DNA of 64,000 bases from Ashinkailepas kermadecensis (lineage: Eukaryota; Arthropoda; Thecostraca; Neolepadidae), in the NCBI GenBank assembly GCA_034440615.1, contig JAOTOM010004054.1, forward strand, positions 151,514 to 215,513. Direction: 5' to 3'. Made by a program: the position numbers and the translations under genes. Of the stretch, positions 23,334 to 35,849 are shown one piece after another. How positions within the stretch are numbered: the first letter of the stretch is position 1; each line of letters starts with the position of its first letter. A model generated the notes under the pieces. That model ran no database searches, was not told where the DNA came from, and saw nothing but the letters and a program-made list of their open reading frames with translations.

Positions 23334-26300
23334 GTCCCAGTGTGGTGCTGCTCAACTCATCCCCGCCGCCGGAGGGTGGTCACGTGCGACTGACCGGTGG
23401 CTCGCGGGGTCGCGTGCGGTCGCCACCGCCCCGGCCTCGTTTCGGCCTGGCCATGTTCTGGAGGCCGGTGAGTCGGGTCAGCAGTCTCGGCCGGTACGAC
23501 ACACGACACGACCGCCGGCACGACACCAGGTACGGCAGGTACGACTCGAGGCCCGTGGACGAGTACGACATTCACCGGCGCGCCGTGCAGGACGCCGTGC
23601 GGATCCCGCCGCAGCCGCTGCCCGACCTCAGGTCGGACCAGGTCACCGAGTACATCGAGGTCCCGCGCCATTTCAACGAGCGCGCCATCGACGTGGATGG
23701 CGTGCCGCCGCACCAGGGCGGGCGGACGTCCGACACCAAAACGCCGCACGCGGAACGGCCCGAGGCGAAACCAAAGCCGAATCGCCGCGAGAAGAGGATC
23801 GACATCCAGATGGAGGAGCAGCCGGCGGTGCGGCCAGAGCGACCTGGTCAGCTGTCGCTGACCCCGACTGGTCACGAGCGCCACCGTCTCCTGCCACACG
23901 ACTTCTCGTCGCTGCCGCGGCCGGGTCGGCAACGCCAACAGCACCACAACGCCACCGTGGTCAGCATGAACGCCGACTATGCCACGCTGCCGCGGAGGCC
24001 GCAGACCAGCAAGGTGACAATCGGCGCCGCACCGACGCCGCCGGAAGCCTGGCGAGCCGCCTCGGAGCCGCGCGGCCAGGCTGAAGTTCCCAGACCGGCC
24101 GCCGCCACCGAGGTGGCGCTCCACACGCCGAGCGACACCGTCAGCGACATCGTGCTGGATCAGGGCAAGATCCAGCCAGAAGGCGACGACTACAAGCTGG
24201 TGTTTATCAGCTCAGACTCGTCCAAGGAATCTGAGCTGAACTCGTCCGTGGAGCTGGACAGTCCGCGCGGAGGTCGTGGCCGGCGGGAGCGCGCCAGCTC
24301 GAGCGGAGTTGACTCGGAGCCCGGTCAGGGCTTCATCGAGGAGAGCGACTGGGACTTCTACGAACGCGGCATCAGACTGCATCCAAAGTACAAGGCGGCG
24401 GTGCGCTCTGCATCGCCGGCAAAGGTGAAGCAGCGCAAGGAAGCGGCGCGGTCCGCGTCCAACGCCGAGACCAGCAGCACGTCGCCCAAGCCCTTCCCGC
24501 CACTGCACGGCAACGCCAACAGAATCCTCTTCATCTTCGACGACTCCGAGTCGCCGCCACGGACCTCTGCGCCGCAGCCCGACGGGCGACCGTCGACGGT
24601 GTCGTCGAGTGTTCCTCCGGCACAGCTGATGGACACCAACTCGCCAGATTTCAGCACCGAGCTGGCGATGAGCACCATGATGCACCAGACGGCGCGGCTG
24701 CAGGCGGAGGCGGAGGCGCTCCAGTCGGCCATCATGTCGTCGATGGAGCGGCCCGGCGCGACGGCCGCCGCCCCGGCCGGCTCCGAGCCCGACCCCACGC
24801 TGGAGCCGTACCGCAACCTGATGCTGTCGCAGATCCGCCAGCAGCGGCGACGGCGCCGCCTCAGCGCCGGCGACGTCGCCGACCTGGACGGCCAGAAGAT
24901 CGTCTACGGCGACCACTGCGTCAAGGTGATCATCGCCGGCGACGCGGAGAGCGCGCGGCCGTCGCTGGAGCGGCCGACGCCGCTGCCCCCGTACATCACG
25001 CTGCCGCGGCCCATGCACAAGTCGGTGACGCGCATCTCGTCAGCTGTGACGCGCTCGAAAAGCTTCACCGCGCCTCAGTCTGAGCTGCCGGCAGCGCGCC
25101 GCAAGCCTCAGCGACACTCGAGTCTACACGACACGCCTCTGGAGCGGACGCGACGGCCGGTGGCGCGCCGACCAGCACGCCTCGTCCAGGTCACAGGGTC
25201 ACCGGACGGGGGCGTGACCCAGGTCACAGTGTCACCGGGAGAGGGAACAACCCAGGTTACGGCGTCACCGGACGGAGGAAAGTCCAAGGTCACCGTGGCA
25301 TCGGACGGGGACAAGCCCCAGATCAGCCAAGTTACCGAGGCACCGGACCGGGGCGTCATCCAGGTCATCGAGTCACCGAAGGCAGGCGTCAGTCAGGTCA
25401 CAGAACCACGTGCCGGCAGTGTGACCCAGGTCACGCCTCCGTCAGCGCGTAGTGGCGGTGACGGTCAGGATCCGGCTGGGGACCGTGACCCGACCTGGGT
25501 CAGAGCGACCACCGAGCTGCGTACCGACCCGAGCGGCGCCAGCAGCTCGGACGACGAGGAAAGAGCCGCCAGGAAGAAGTGCGTCGCGCCGGCCGGAAAA
25601 CAGCTGGCGAGGCCGGATTTGCCGACACAGTCGGTGCAGCGCACCGCCGTACAGTACCGCTCCGACCATGTCACCAGCGGTGACCTGCTGCATTACTTCG
25701 AGCGGCTCAAACAGGTCAAGCAGAGCGGCCACGGCGGAAGCGCCGTAGCGTCTGAGAACGCCGTGGAGAACGGTCGCGCGACCGAAAGCCACGCGGCGGC
25801 GGAGAACGGCGCCGGCGGGAGCATCGACGTCGGCGCCGGCCCGGTGTCGGACGAGACGATGGGTAAGGTGTCGGCGGATTCGGACACGGAGCTCGGCTTC
25901 TTGGGCCACCCGTCCGCCGAGCAGGACTGCATTTCGCTCTCGAACCTGACCGAGGTGCGAGTCGACTCGGAGCCGGAGCCGGAGCCGGGGCAGGGGCAGG
26001 AGCCGGAGCAGGAGCCGGAGCCTGAGTCGGACGAGGAGCGAGGGTCGGTAGTGATGCAAATTGACGAAAGCATCACAGATAAAATCGACTCGTGCACGCA
26101 GGAAACAGAAGTGGATAATTCAGACTCGGAGATTTCCGCGTGTGAAAATACCAACACACCGAGCGCTGCGAAGAAACACGGCCGCCAGAGACCGGGCAGG
26201 AGCCTGCCCAGGATACCGAACGAGAGTGAAAGTCGTGTGGCGAAACCTGCAGTGGCAGCTAAGCCGAGCCGAAGTCCGCCAGCGACAATCCAGCAGCGGG

Positions 26301-29300
26301 CAGCTCAGACCAGAACACGGCCACCACCGGAGGAAAAGCCACCCGATCAGCGCATCCGACAGTCTTCCCCTGCCGACAGACCGACCCGACCGTCGTACGA
26401 CTCGAACGGAGCCGAACTCGACCAACAGGTGGCCGCGGCGTCGCCGTACGGCCGCGCCGCGGCGGCACACCGCGCGGCCGCCAAAGCCGGTCCTGACCAG
26501 GCCCCTGCCGCACCTGAGTCACCTGCCGGCCGCAGCCTGGAAACCGGTAAAAATTCGGACAACAGTGAGGCGGCGGCAGCGGAGCGGATGGGTGGCGAGG
26601 CGGGCGTGGAGCTGGCGCGAGTGCCCGCAGCGCAGACGGCCGGGCCGACCGGTCGGCGGCCGGCCGTTCCCGCCAAGCCGACGTACGTGCGGCCGGCTGT
26701 GCGGTGCACGCCGCCGCGGCCCGCGCCGGCCGTGTGCACACCTGGCGGCGCCGAAACGCCGCGATCGATACGATCGGCGGCGAGCGCGGTCGGGGAGCCC
26801 TCGCTCGGCGGCGGCGCCACGCTGTTCGCCGGCAGCGTCACCGAGTCCAGTCGACCCGCCAGTGACGGCGCGAAAAAACCGGCCCACACCGGTGCGGCGG
26901 CCAAGGCCAGTGGCGGCAGCGCCGGCGCCCGCACGGAGATCAGTGACGGCGGCGGCGGCGGCGCGCGAGGTGCGGCGAGCGACGGCAGTGCGCCGGCAGT
27001 GTCGCGCGACGCCGCGAGCGTCGACGAGGGTGTCGGTGCGCGCGGCTACGTGAGCGTAATCTCGGTGGCGGCCAGCCAGTCGCCGGTGACGGTGACCAAC
27101 GTGTCGGAACCGACGCACGACGTCGCCACCGACGAGACGGCGGCGGCACAAGCAGCAGACGCCTCCAGCCGGGAGAAAGTGGCTACGACCACGCTCGGCG
27201 TCGAGGAGGTGGAGGTTGTGACCGACGAGAAGACCAACTCATTCCTGGTGTCTCGCCAGCCGACCGGCATGTCCGTCAAGGCCAGGCCGTCCGAGCTGCA
27301 GAGCCTGATAGCGCGCTCGCGTGAGGCGCGTGACGAGTTCGTGTACTCGCCCATGGGCCGCGACTTGGCCGCCGAGTCCACGTCCAAGCTGGCCGACTAC
27401 TTCGCCGGCCTGGACGCGCCGGCTCCGGCCGCCTCGCGCCGGCCGGCGTCGCACCGCACGCCGGAGGTGCGCCGCCACCAGCGACAGCGCTCGCCCGACC
27501 TGCTGGCGTCGCCGTCTCCCGCGTCGACGCCGACGCCGTCGCGTGACGACGACGCCACGGGCGGTTCTGAGCCGCCGGGCAGTCTGGAGACGCTCCGCGC
27601 TGTCGGTCGGCACTCGGACGCCAGTTCGGACGTGCACTCGGACGAACACTCGGACGAACACTCGGACGAGCACTCCGACGAGCACTCCGACGAGCACTCG
27701 GATGCGGCGTCAGACGTGCCGTCCGACCAACATCTGAGCGACGAGCATTCCGACCGGCAGCTGAGCGACGACGACTTCGACGACGGCTTCGACTTCGGCG
27801 GCGGCGACGACTCGTATCGTGACGAGCAGGACGAGCAGTGGGACGAGCGCTACTCGGCCGACGAATCGCTCAGCGACGCGTCGCAGGACTCGTTTCACGA
27901 GGAGGACACTCGCTACAGCCGACCGTTGGACTTCACGCTCACCACCATCATCGAGGAGAGCTGCGAGGAGAGCGACGGCGACCGATCGTCGAGCGACAGC
28001 GCGCCAACGGCCAACCCGTCCGAGCTGGAGAAGTACTTCTTCTTCGACCTCGGCAACGGGCCGCACGAGCCGCACAAGTACGCCAACGAGGAGAGCGAGT
28101 ACAGCGACACGTTCAGCGAGACCACCGACTCGGTTTACAGCGAGCTCGTCGACGCCGACGATGTCGACGCGGACCCGGTCGAACAAGCGTCGTCGCGGTA
28201 TTTTACCAGGGGTTTTCTGGGGCGAAATCGTCAGCCGTCCGTCCGCTCCGGCGCTGACGACTCAGAGAACCAGACGGACGGGAGCGGCAGCGTCGGCAGC
28301 GACTCGGAGGGACGCCCGTCGCCCGAGCAGCGGCGCAAGAAGGTGGGCCGGCCGCGGCCGCGGCCGCAGCCGGACGACGTCAGCGACGGCGAGCTGTCCG
28401 AAGGCAGTGACGTCACGTCCAGCGACGACGACGTCACGCCGCCGGACGCGCTGAGCGAGACGGCGCTGGAGAAAGGCGACGGGCCGTTCGACACCATCAA
28501 GCGGCACAAGAAGAAGAAGCTGCTGGCCGCGGCGGGCGACCAGTCGGATCGTGATGTGGCGGAGACCGTGCGGACAGCAGTAGACGCGTTGTCGGCGACG
28601 GCGCGACCGCCGGATCCGCCGCCACCGCCTGACCCACGCACCAGGGTCGCCAACGGAATTACCAACGGAATCGCCGACGGGATCTCCAACGGGATCTCGA
28701 ATCTCAAACAAGTGGACAAGACTGGCGAAGCGCACGAGAGCCGCGACAGCGGCTTCCTGGGCAGCTCAGACGATCTGCTGAAGGAGGCGGTGATCAAAGA
28801 GACGGAGGAGCGGCTGGAAGACTGTGGCACGCGCTTGACGTCCGACTCGAGCCTGTCTGATGTAGACACTGGTCGGAGGTCCGCAGCGAGCGCCACCTCT
28901 TCAGGTGGCGAGAAGGGCCCCTCACAGAGAACATCACCATCAGTGGCGAGATCAGCCGCGTCGGGAACTACCTCCTCTCTGGCGTCACTTTCAAATGGCG
29001 TCAGAGCCGACAGCCACGCGTCCAGGAAGGATTCGTTCAACAACTGGAGCTCGGACGAGGACACCAACGTGCTGATGGGCCGGCTGCGGCAGCTGTTTCG
29101 CACCACCATCTACAGTGTGCAGCGTGTCGATCCGCACCGGTCGCAGGGCCGACCGGCGCCGCTGGCGGTGCTGGAGGAGCAGCTGACGCGCCTCATGCAG
29201 ACGGTGCCCGGCATCAACGAGGCGCAGGTGCGCGAGCTGGTGGAGTACCTGAGCAGCGAGGACACGTGGAGCGACTCGTACGACAGCTCCGACCACGCCG

Positions 29301-30127
29301 GCAGCGATCTGGAGGGCGCCGTGGTCGCGCTGAATCCGGCGCCGCCGGACATGATGACGCAGATCCAGCAGCAGATATCGCAAAGCTGTCAGAACATCAT
29401 CCGCAAGTACGAGCCCGCCAAGGCGGTGGCGGCTGGGCCTGAGGTCCACCCGGCGATAGCGGCGTATGAACGGCTGATAGGCGGTGGGCTGAAGGGGCTG
29501 GCTGTCGGGCGCAACGTCGTCTCGCCCGCCGTGTCCGCCTCGCCGCCCTTCCTGGCCAAGGCGATGCACCACGTCGGCGCCAGACTGGTGGCGCTCATGC
29601 AGGACGTGTCGAGCGGCGCAGAGGCAGCCGCGCTCTGCGAGGCCGCTCCGCCGGACCATCGCGCCGACAGGACGACTTCTGCCGGCGCGGGACGACCGTC
29701 GGACGCGACGGACGACGCCGGCCTCCGTGTGTCGAGCTCGGCGAGTCTTTCAGAGGCGAGCTGCGAGGACGCGAGGCGCCCGCCGGCGGACGCCGCCCCG
29801 TTCGACTCGAACAGGTCTCTGCGCGACAGCAGGCGCCGGAGGAGGAAGGAGTCGGACTCGTGTCGCGATCCGGCCGAGGCGGGCGCGTCGTGCCAGCTGG
29901 CCGCGCCGTCGGCCGGCGCCGAGGGCCGGCGGGCGCGCCTCAGCGGCCGGGTCAGGTCGGAGGGTGACGTCAGCGCCAGCCCGGCGGCCGGCGAGCTGTC
30001 GCCGTCGCGCCGCTCCGCCGTCTCGTCGGAGCACGTGGGCCGCGACTCGACGCGAGCCGCGGCGGCCCGACTGTCGGCCGGCGCCCGCAGCGAGCCGAAC
30101 GTGTCGCAGCCGGAGTCTGACTCGGCC

Positions 30128-30159
<32 letters not shown>

Positions 30160-30431
30160 GCGGCGGCGCGCAGCGTCCGACGTCACCCGCCGGTCGGCGA
30201 TGGACGAGCGGCGCACCACGCTGCCGCGCTCGGCCGCCGCGTCGGCGCCCAACCCGACCGGCTCGCTGTCGCTGCCTCGACGAGTCGTCGCCGCGCCTCT
30301 GATGGGCGTCTCGAGTCTGGCAGTCGATTCGGCCCGCTCGGCCAGGTACCGACCGCCCGGCTACCGGCCGACGTCGGCCGCCACCAGGAGAGCAGCGTCC
30401 GCCCGCCGCAGCACGCCGCCGCCCGCCCCAG
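23334..30431 (+). CDS. giant exon D of the large scaffold-like gene
   Basis: A 7.1-kb exon from acceptor TCTCCACCTCAAG. GT at 23334 completes the phase-1 G of exon C. The preferred end is CCCCAG|GTCAGT at 30431/30432 (phase 1), but the frame stays open to a TGA at 30665-30667, so it could also be terminal. It encodes about 2,366 residues, strongly GC3-rich, and Ser, Asp, Glu, Pro and Arg-rich. Visible features: QVT-SPDGG repeats (25180-25440), an acidic E/P run (25968-26040), DEHS repeats (27643-27700), NGI repeats (28655-28700) and nine Gln (about 30132-30158). Less repetitive blocks may be conserved: SDWDFYERGIRLHPKYKAA, ELEKYFFFDLGNG, FDTIKRHKKKKL, NNWSSDEDTNVLMGRLRQLF, VRELVEYLSSEDTWSDSYDS and QQQISQSCQNIIRKYE. 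There is no enzymatic, transmembrane or signal sequence. I do not recognise the family; a cytoskeletal or signalling scaffold is only a guess. Confidence 0.85.
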
Positions 30432-30720
30432 GTCAGTCCACGGTCAGGTCGGCTCGGACCGGGCACCGGTCAGGTCAGATGGAGTCGGTCCCGGTCATTC
30501 TCCGGCCAGGTCAGACCATGCTAGTCCCTGGTCAAGTCAGCTCAGGTCAGTCTTCGATTAGGTCAGCTCAGGCCACTTCTGGTCAGGTCAGCAGATATCA
30601 GTTCTCAGTGAGGCCAGATCAGGTCGGTGGTGTTGAGGTCACCTCAAGTCGGTCCCCGGTCACGTGAACGCAGGTTATTTTACTGTCAGTTCACTCAGGT
30701 CATTCCCTGGTCAGGTCATC
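30432..30720 (+). repeat. GGTCAG-rich degenerate repeat at the exon D donor
   Basis: GGTCAG words recur every 10-25 bp from the predicted donor to well past the stop at 30667. Many read CAGGTCAG, which is donor-like. Continuation past the stop is the reason I favour intron over coding sequence after 30431. Confidence 0.6.
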
Positions 30721-33319
30721 TGAGGTCCGTCCCCAGTCAGGTTCACGGTTGGGTTTGTGCTTTGTGATCCTAGATTTGGAGATGATTTTTTTAGAGCATT
30801 CCAATTCGGAAAAAGTTGTATGATTCTGGCGTCAAGAACTTCTTTTGTACTTCAGTCAGTTTTGGGGCATATCTGTGAAACAGCAATAGGTCGGCAGTCA
30901 TTTCAAACAACCCATTCAATCTTTTGGCAAAAAGGAGCGGTTGATTTTCCGGAGAGGATAATATTTCAGATGGTAAACATCCAGGGCAAGGTCATGCTTC
31001 CAACCTTGATCAGGTCAGCTCAGATTTGCCGTCAGTGCGCCCGCTGCTGGCCAGTCCTTGGTTAAGTCTGCCCCACGTGCCTTGAGTCAGTCTCCCCAAC
31101 GAGTTCCGGTCAGTGCCGACTCAGTCGCTGTTGGTCGCCCGTGTTCCCCGGCTTACTCGACGAGGCCAGGTGAGGTTAGCCGCATTTGCCGAGTGTGCCC
31201 CGCTATGCTTGTTTGGTGAATGCTGTCTTTTCGTGGTGTAAAGTGTACACAAGGCGTGCCTCCATGTTGGCAGCGGACCAAATTGTATCACACTTACCGT
31301 CGGCCAGCACTTGGTGCCACGGACAAATACCGCGGACGGAGATGTGGGTGGCATGGCTTGGTCTAACTCCGTCTGCCCAGAGTGGCCTGCAGCCAGGCAA
31401 GACTTGCCAGTGAGCGCAGGAGTCGCATTGGATGCTCACAGCCGCTCTCGCTTCGTGACTTCTTGGAAGAAGATTCGGTCACGGTTAATTCTCGTCGACT
31501 GTTCCACTTTTTCGGGCGTGAACTTGCTTGCGATTTGTGCTACTGACTAACTTCGAGCGCTGCTCTCAACCAACCGAGCCAACTACTTATCATGCTGGGG
31601 TGGCATGGATGTTGTTTGACTTAGCCGAGCGGAACACCTGCCCTGAATGGTCCGAGTGCGAAGTTCTCGATAAAAAGGATTGCTGGCAAACAATGGATGT
31701 TTGTCGATGCTAGTAGACACAAACAGCCAGTTTTGCACCAACCTTTAGCGAGTACTATACTATCGCGAGTGGTCACAAAGAACTCTGCTTATGCTCTTCG
31801 ATTCCGCACATATATTGCTTGGCATATTTCGGCTTCTCATGGAATCTAAATGACCTTGTAGTCGGCGCGCCCTCAAGCCCAAATAATCAGTCGGTGTTTA
31901 CTTATCGTTACCCTCTGTGCATTACCGGGCATTCCTGATCGATCGTTTTGTGCTCCGTTTGCCCGATGCTGACCAGGTGTTGTTCTGTACTTCGCATATG
32001 CTACCTGACACTCCACTTACTTATTATATGTTTCGCACACCTTGCTCTGAGCTCTGTATGTAGCCGTGCAGTTATTTTCAACCTTTTCGAGGTCGGCACT
32101 TCACTGGCAGTTTGCGATCGGGTTCCTCCGTCCCTCCATCAGTGACGGGGCGACTGAGTTTAGAAGGTTGAACAAGGAAAATTCCTCTGTTCCTCGCTTC
32201 ATTTGAAATAACCTCAATTGGACTCCAGATAAGTTTTCGCCTGACCACAGGAGTATACTACTTAGCCTTAAGAATGCAGCGGTTGAATGTGTCGTGAGGA
32301 ATTCAGTGCCTGCGGAATGTACTCTTGACACGCAAATCACTCGCCCGCATAGGGAGCTCTTTGTCAACTCACACACATATGTGAAGGTTTGACACTGCAT
32401 TACATAATCGCTATTGACATACTAAAACAGATGATATTTTAGACAAGGGATACTTTTATAGCTCTTGCAGGGCGGGATGGAGGGTCAGTTTGACTTCCCT
32501 AATGTTGCTAATGTTGAATATAGCCTCTATTCCAGCCTGTATATAGCCTCTATATAGCCTGTAGTCACATAATCCATATATATCTTTGTCGCGAATATAA
32601 CACACAACTACTTCAACTGACGCACGGGTAGAATACGGCTGACGCCTCGAATGCGTGTATCAATATTTGAGCGGACGTCCCGTAGATTCCATTTTCGCCC
32701 GGGCGGCCTGAGACGCACGCCTGAACAATAGATGGTGTGCAGCAGTAGCGGCTGACTGGCGAGGCGCCCGACTGTTCTGCAGCAGCGCCGCCCCGGTGTT
32801 GGAACAGAGCGGTCAGTGCGCCCACGCGGCTAACTGTACCCGATGACGACCTACTGAGCCCCGCTCCAGCTGTGGCCTTCTGACCGATCCGTACCGCGAC
32901 TGGCGGCGAGCGATATGGTGCATCGTGACGAGCGATGTGGCAGCTGTCTTTCTCTGGCGAGAGATGGACTGTGGAATTCCTGAAGAACGTTGTGAACACA
33001 TGTGAGATTGCGAATTTAATGTAGTAAACTATTTGGTTTATATTGGCATGGAAGGCGATCTGTAATGGGCTGGAATAGCTTGATATCCCCGTTACAACTA
33101 CAGCTGTTTTTTTTTGTGGTGGTGAAATATTGAGTGGTGGAAATTCGGCCAGAACAACGCCAACTGGACAACGACATGCACAACGGTGATGATGCATAAC
33201 AAAAAGCTGATAAAATGTATTGGCTGCCTTGTGCTGAAGAAGGCTTACACAGAAACGTTTTGTAGGCATCGTGTCGTCACGTATAAAAAAACTTCAAATT
33301 CCGCTCATTGTATCATCGA
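30721..33319. other. unique sequence, no exon supported
   Basis: A SINE-tail-like word lies at 31859-31890, a fragment like the SINE end (GCGGTTGAATGTGTCGTGAG) at 32279-32298, and a hammerhead-like relic at 33225-33267. Otherwise nothing recognisable. Confidence 0.4.
33225..33267 (+). ncRNA. hammerhead-like relic
   Basis: TGCC, five extra bases, CTGAAGA (position 7 is variable in hammerheads), GGC, then GAAAC, GTTTT, GTA, GGCA. Stem III (AC with GT, loop GTTTT) and part of stem I (TGCC/GGCA) pair, but stem II does not. It is probably a decayed member of the same Penelope-linked class as 16243-16527. Confidence 0.4.
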
Positions 33320-34262
33320 CATGCTCCCGGGCGGTCAGAACACAATGTGATCCGTCCACCACACGGGACGCCTCACCAGCGGGCTGCTGTCCAGCCACCG
33401 ACACGCGCCGGACTGAATGTCACGTGACAGAACACAATGTGGTCCGTCTACCACACGGGACGTCTCACCAACAGGCTGCTGTCCAGCCACTGACACGCGC
33501 CGGACTGAATGTCACGTGACAGAACACAATGTGGTCCGTCCACCACACGGGACACCTCACCAACAGGCTGCTGTCCAGCCACTGACACGCGCCGGACTGA
33601 ATGTCACGTGACAGAACACAATGTGGTCCATCTACCACACGGGACACCTCACCAGCGGGCTGCTGTCCAGCCACCGACACGCGCCGGACTGAATGTCACG
33701 TGACAGAACACAATGTGATCCGTCCACCACACGGGACACCTCACCAACAGGCTGCTGTCCAGCCACCGACACGCGCCGGACTGAATGTCACGTGACAGAA
33801 CACAATGTGATCCGTCCACCACACGGGACGCCTCACCAACAGGCTGCTGTCCAGCCACCGACACGCGCCGGACTGAATGTCACGTGACAGAACACAATGT
33901 GGTCCGTCCACCACACGGGACGTCTCACCAACAGGCTGCTGTCCAGCCACTGACACGCGCCGGACTGAATGTCACGTGACAGAACACAATGTGGTCCATC
34001 TACCACACGGGACGTCTCACCAGCGGGCTGCTGTCCAGCCACTGACACGCGCCGGACTGAATGTCACGTGACAGAACACAATGTGATCCGACCACCACAC
34101 GGGACACCTCACCAACAGGCTGCTGTCCAGCCACCGACACGCGCCGGACTGAATGTCACGTGACAGAACACAATGTGATCCGTCCACCACACGGGACGCC
34201 TCACCAGCGGGCTGCTGTCCAGCCACCGACACGCGCCGGACTGAATGTCACGTGACAGTCCG
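33320..34262. repeat. 92-bp minisatellite, about ten copies
   Basis: The 92-bp spacing is exact (equivalent ATG words at 33417, 33509, 33601, 33693 and so on). The unit contains CCACCACACGGGACGCCTCA, GGCTGCTGTCCAGCCAC, GACACGCGCCGGACTGAATG and the palindrome TCACGTGA. Copies differ at a few correlated sites (CAGCGGG/CAACAGG, GATCCG/GGTCCG). Confidence 0.95.
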
Positions 34263-34736
34263 TGACGTCACCACAGCAGCTCCTGACCCTACTCTCGAGG
34301 AGCGGCGACACGCCCTTCGACGTCATGGAACGAAGGCTCAGATCGTAATGGCTCGAGTGTTAAGTGGTAACGGGAACAACAGTGCCTGAAGGCCACTTGA
34401 CGCTTGAAGGCGAACCAAGGGGCTGACCTTTTTACATAGCTGTGAAAGGAGAATTTTTAAAAGCATAATTGTACGATGAACGTAGTTGCTCTGACGTCAC
34501 CTTCTGTGACTCGACTCCGGGGATAGGTATGGCGTGGTTTTGCTTCCTGTAAGTAATGGTGTACTTCCCGGTCCACAGTACAACGAGGATGTTGAACGCC
34601 CTTGCCGAACATATGGGGAAGGGTAGTGAAACCAGTTGATTCATCGTGCAAAGGCAAGTTCCTGAAATGTGCCAGTGCTGTTCTAACTGTGTATGCACAC
34701 GACTAACATCCACCGGCCGACGCTCCGTGCTGCATT
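34263..34736. other. unique spacer between two arrays
   Basis: No gene or repeat recognised. Confidence 0.4.
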
Positions 34737-35382
34737 GCAGTTTCGGTATGGCCAGCGCTGCAGTTTCGGTATGGCCAGCGCTGCAGTTTCTGTATGGCCA
34801 GCGCTGCAGTTTCTGTATGGCCAGCGCTGTAGTTTCTGTATGGCCAGCGCTGCAGTTTCGGTATGGCCAGCGCTGCAGTTTCCGCATGACCAGCGCTGCA
34901 GTTTCAGTATGACCAGCGCTGCAGTTTCGGCATGACCAGCGCTGCAGTTTCGGCATGACCAGCGCTGCAGTTTCCGTATGACCAGCGCTGCAGTTTCAGT
35001 ATGACCAGTACTGCAGTTTCCGTATGACCAGCGCTGCAGTTTCGGTATGGCCAGCGCTGCAGTTTCGGTATGGCCAGCGCTGCAGTTTCGGTATGGCCAG
35101 CGCTGCAGTTTCGGCATGACCAGCGCTGCAGTTTCGGTATGGCCAGCGCTGCAGTTTCGGTATGACCAGCGCTGCAGTTTCGGCATGACCAGCGCTGCAG
35201 TTTCGGTATGGCCAGCGCTGCAGTTTCGGTATGACCAGCGCTGCAGTTTCGGTATGACCAGCGCTGCAGTTTCGGTATGGCCAGCGCTGCAGTTTCGGTA
35301 TGACCAGCGCTGCAGTTTCGGTATGGCCAGCGCTGCAGTTTCGGTATGACCAGCGCTGCAGTTTCGGCATGACCAGCGCAGG
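34737..35382. repeat. 23-bp minisatellite, about 28 copies
   Basis: The unit is CAGTTTCGGTATGGCCAGCG plus CTG. Period 23 is seen at 34741/34764. AGCGCT and CTGCAG overlap at each junction. Copies vary mainly at GG(T/C)ATG(G/A)CC. Long frames on both strands are repeat artefacts (69 bp gives three frames in rotation). Confidence 0.95.
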
Positions 35383-35393
35383 TGTGGCTGCAG

Positions 35394-35593
35394 TCGGTGC
35401 GCGTGTGGCCGTGGCTGCCTTTGATGTGCCGCGGCGCCGCGCTGCCTGGGCGGCCGGCCGTAATGCCGGTCAGACGTGTCGAGACAACCTGATCAGAGTT
35501 GGCCGACGCCGGACCGCCCGCCCATCCACGTCGGCGGGGAAACACGGGCTCGGCCGAGCCGAGAGCGTGCGTGTGCGCGGAGCCGTACGACCG
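35394..35593 (+). CDS. possible exon, weak
   Basis: A GC-rich block is followed by a good donor (CGACCG|GTAAGT at 35594). The open frame has moderate GC3 and its phase (1 in) would match exon D. However, the acceptor GTGTGGCTGCAG lacks a pyrimidine tract and abuts the 23-bp array. It may instead be a non-coding first exon of a downstream gene, with TATATA-like words and G-rich sequence nearby. No protein similarity recognised. Confidence 0.22.
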
Positions 35594-35849
35594 GTAAGTA
35601 ATACACCACGCACTGGTGTGGGAGGTGAGGGGGGGGGGGAGGGGTGGCAGCGCTCGCCGACAAACAGCGGCAGAGCCTGTCACACGACTGACGCCGGCGC
35701 GCTATATTGGCCTCGTACGTCCCGGTGGAGGCGCGCGCTCGGCTCGAATGGAGCACCGTATATGTCGGCGTCACCGCCGACTGGACGGGGCCCGCTGTGG
35801 CCCGCCGAACCACATCAATAGCTGTCCAGCTACTGCCACGCCACACGTC

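Noticed and set aside
23357..30466. Long minus-strand frames opposite the giant exon
   Set aside because: They are mirror frames caused by high GC content. They lack splice phase continuity, and the plus-strand exon has the expected GC3 pattern and matched junctions.
33320..34262. CRISPR array
   Set aside because: The 92-bp units repeat along their whole length with no unique spacers, and the genome is eukaryotic.
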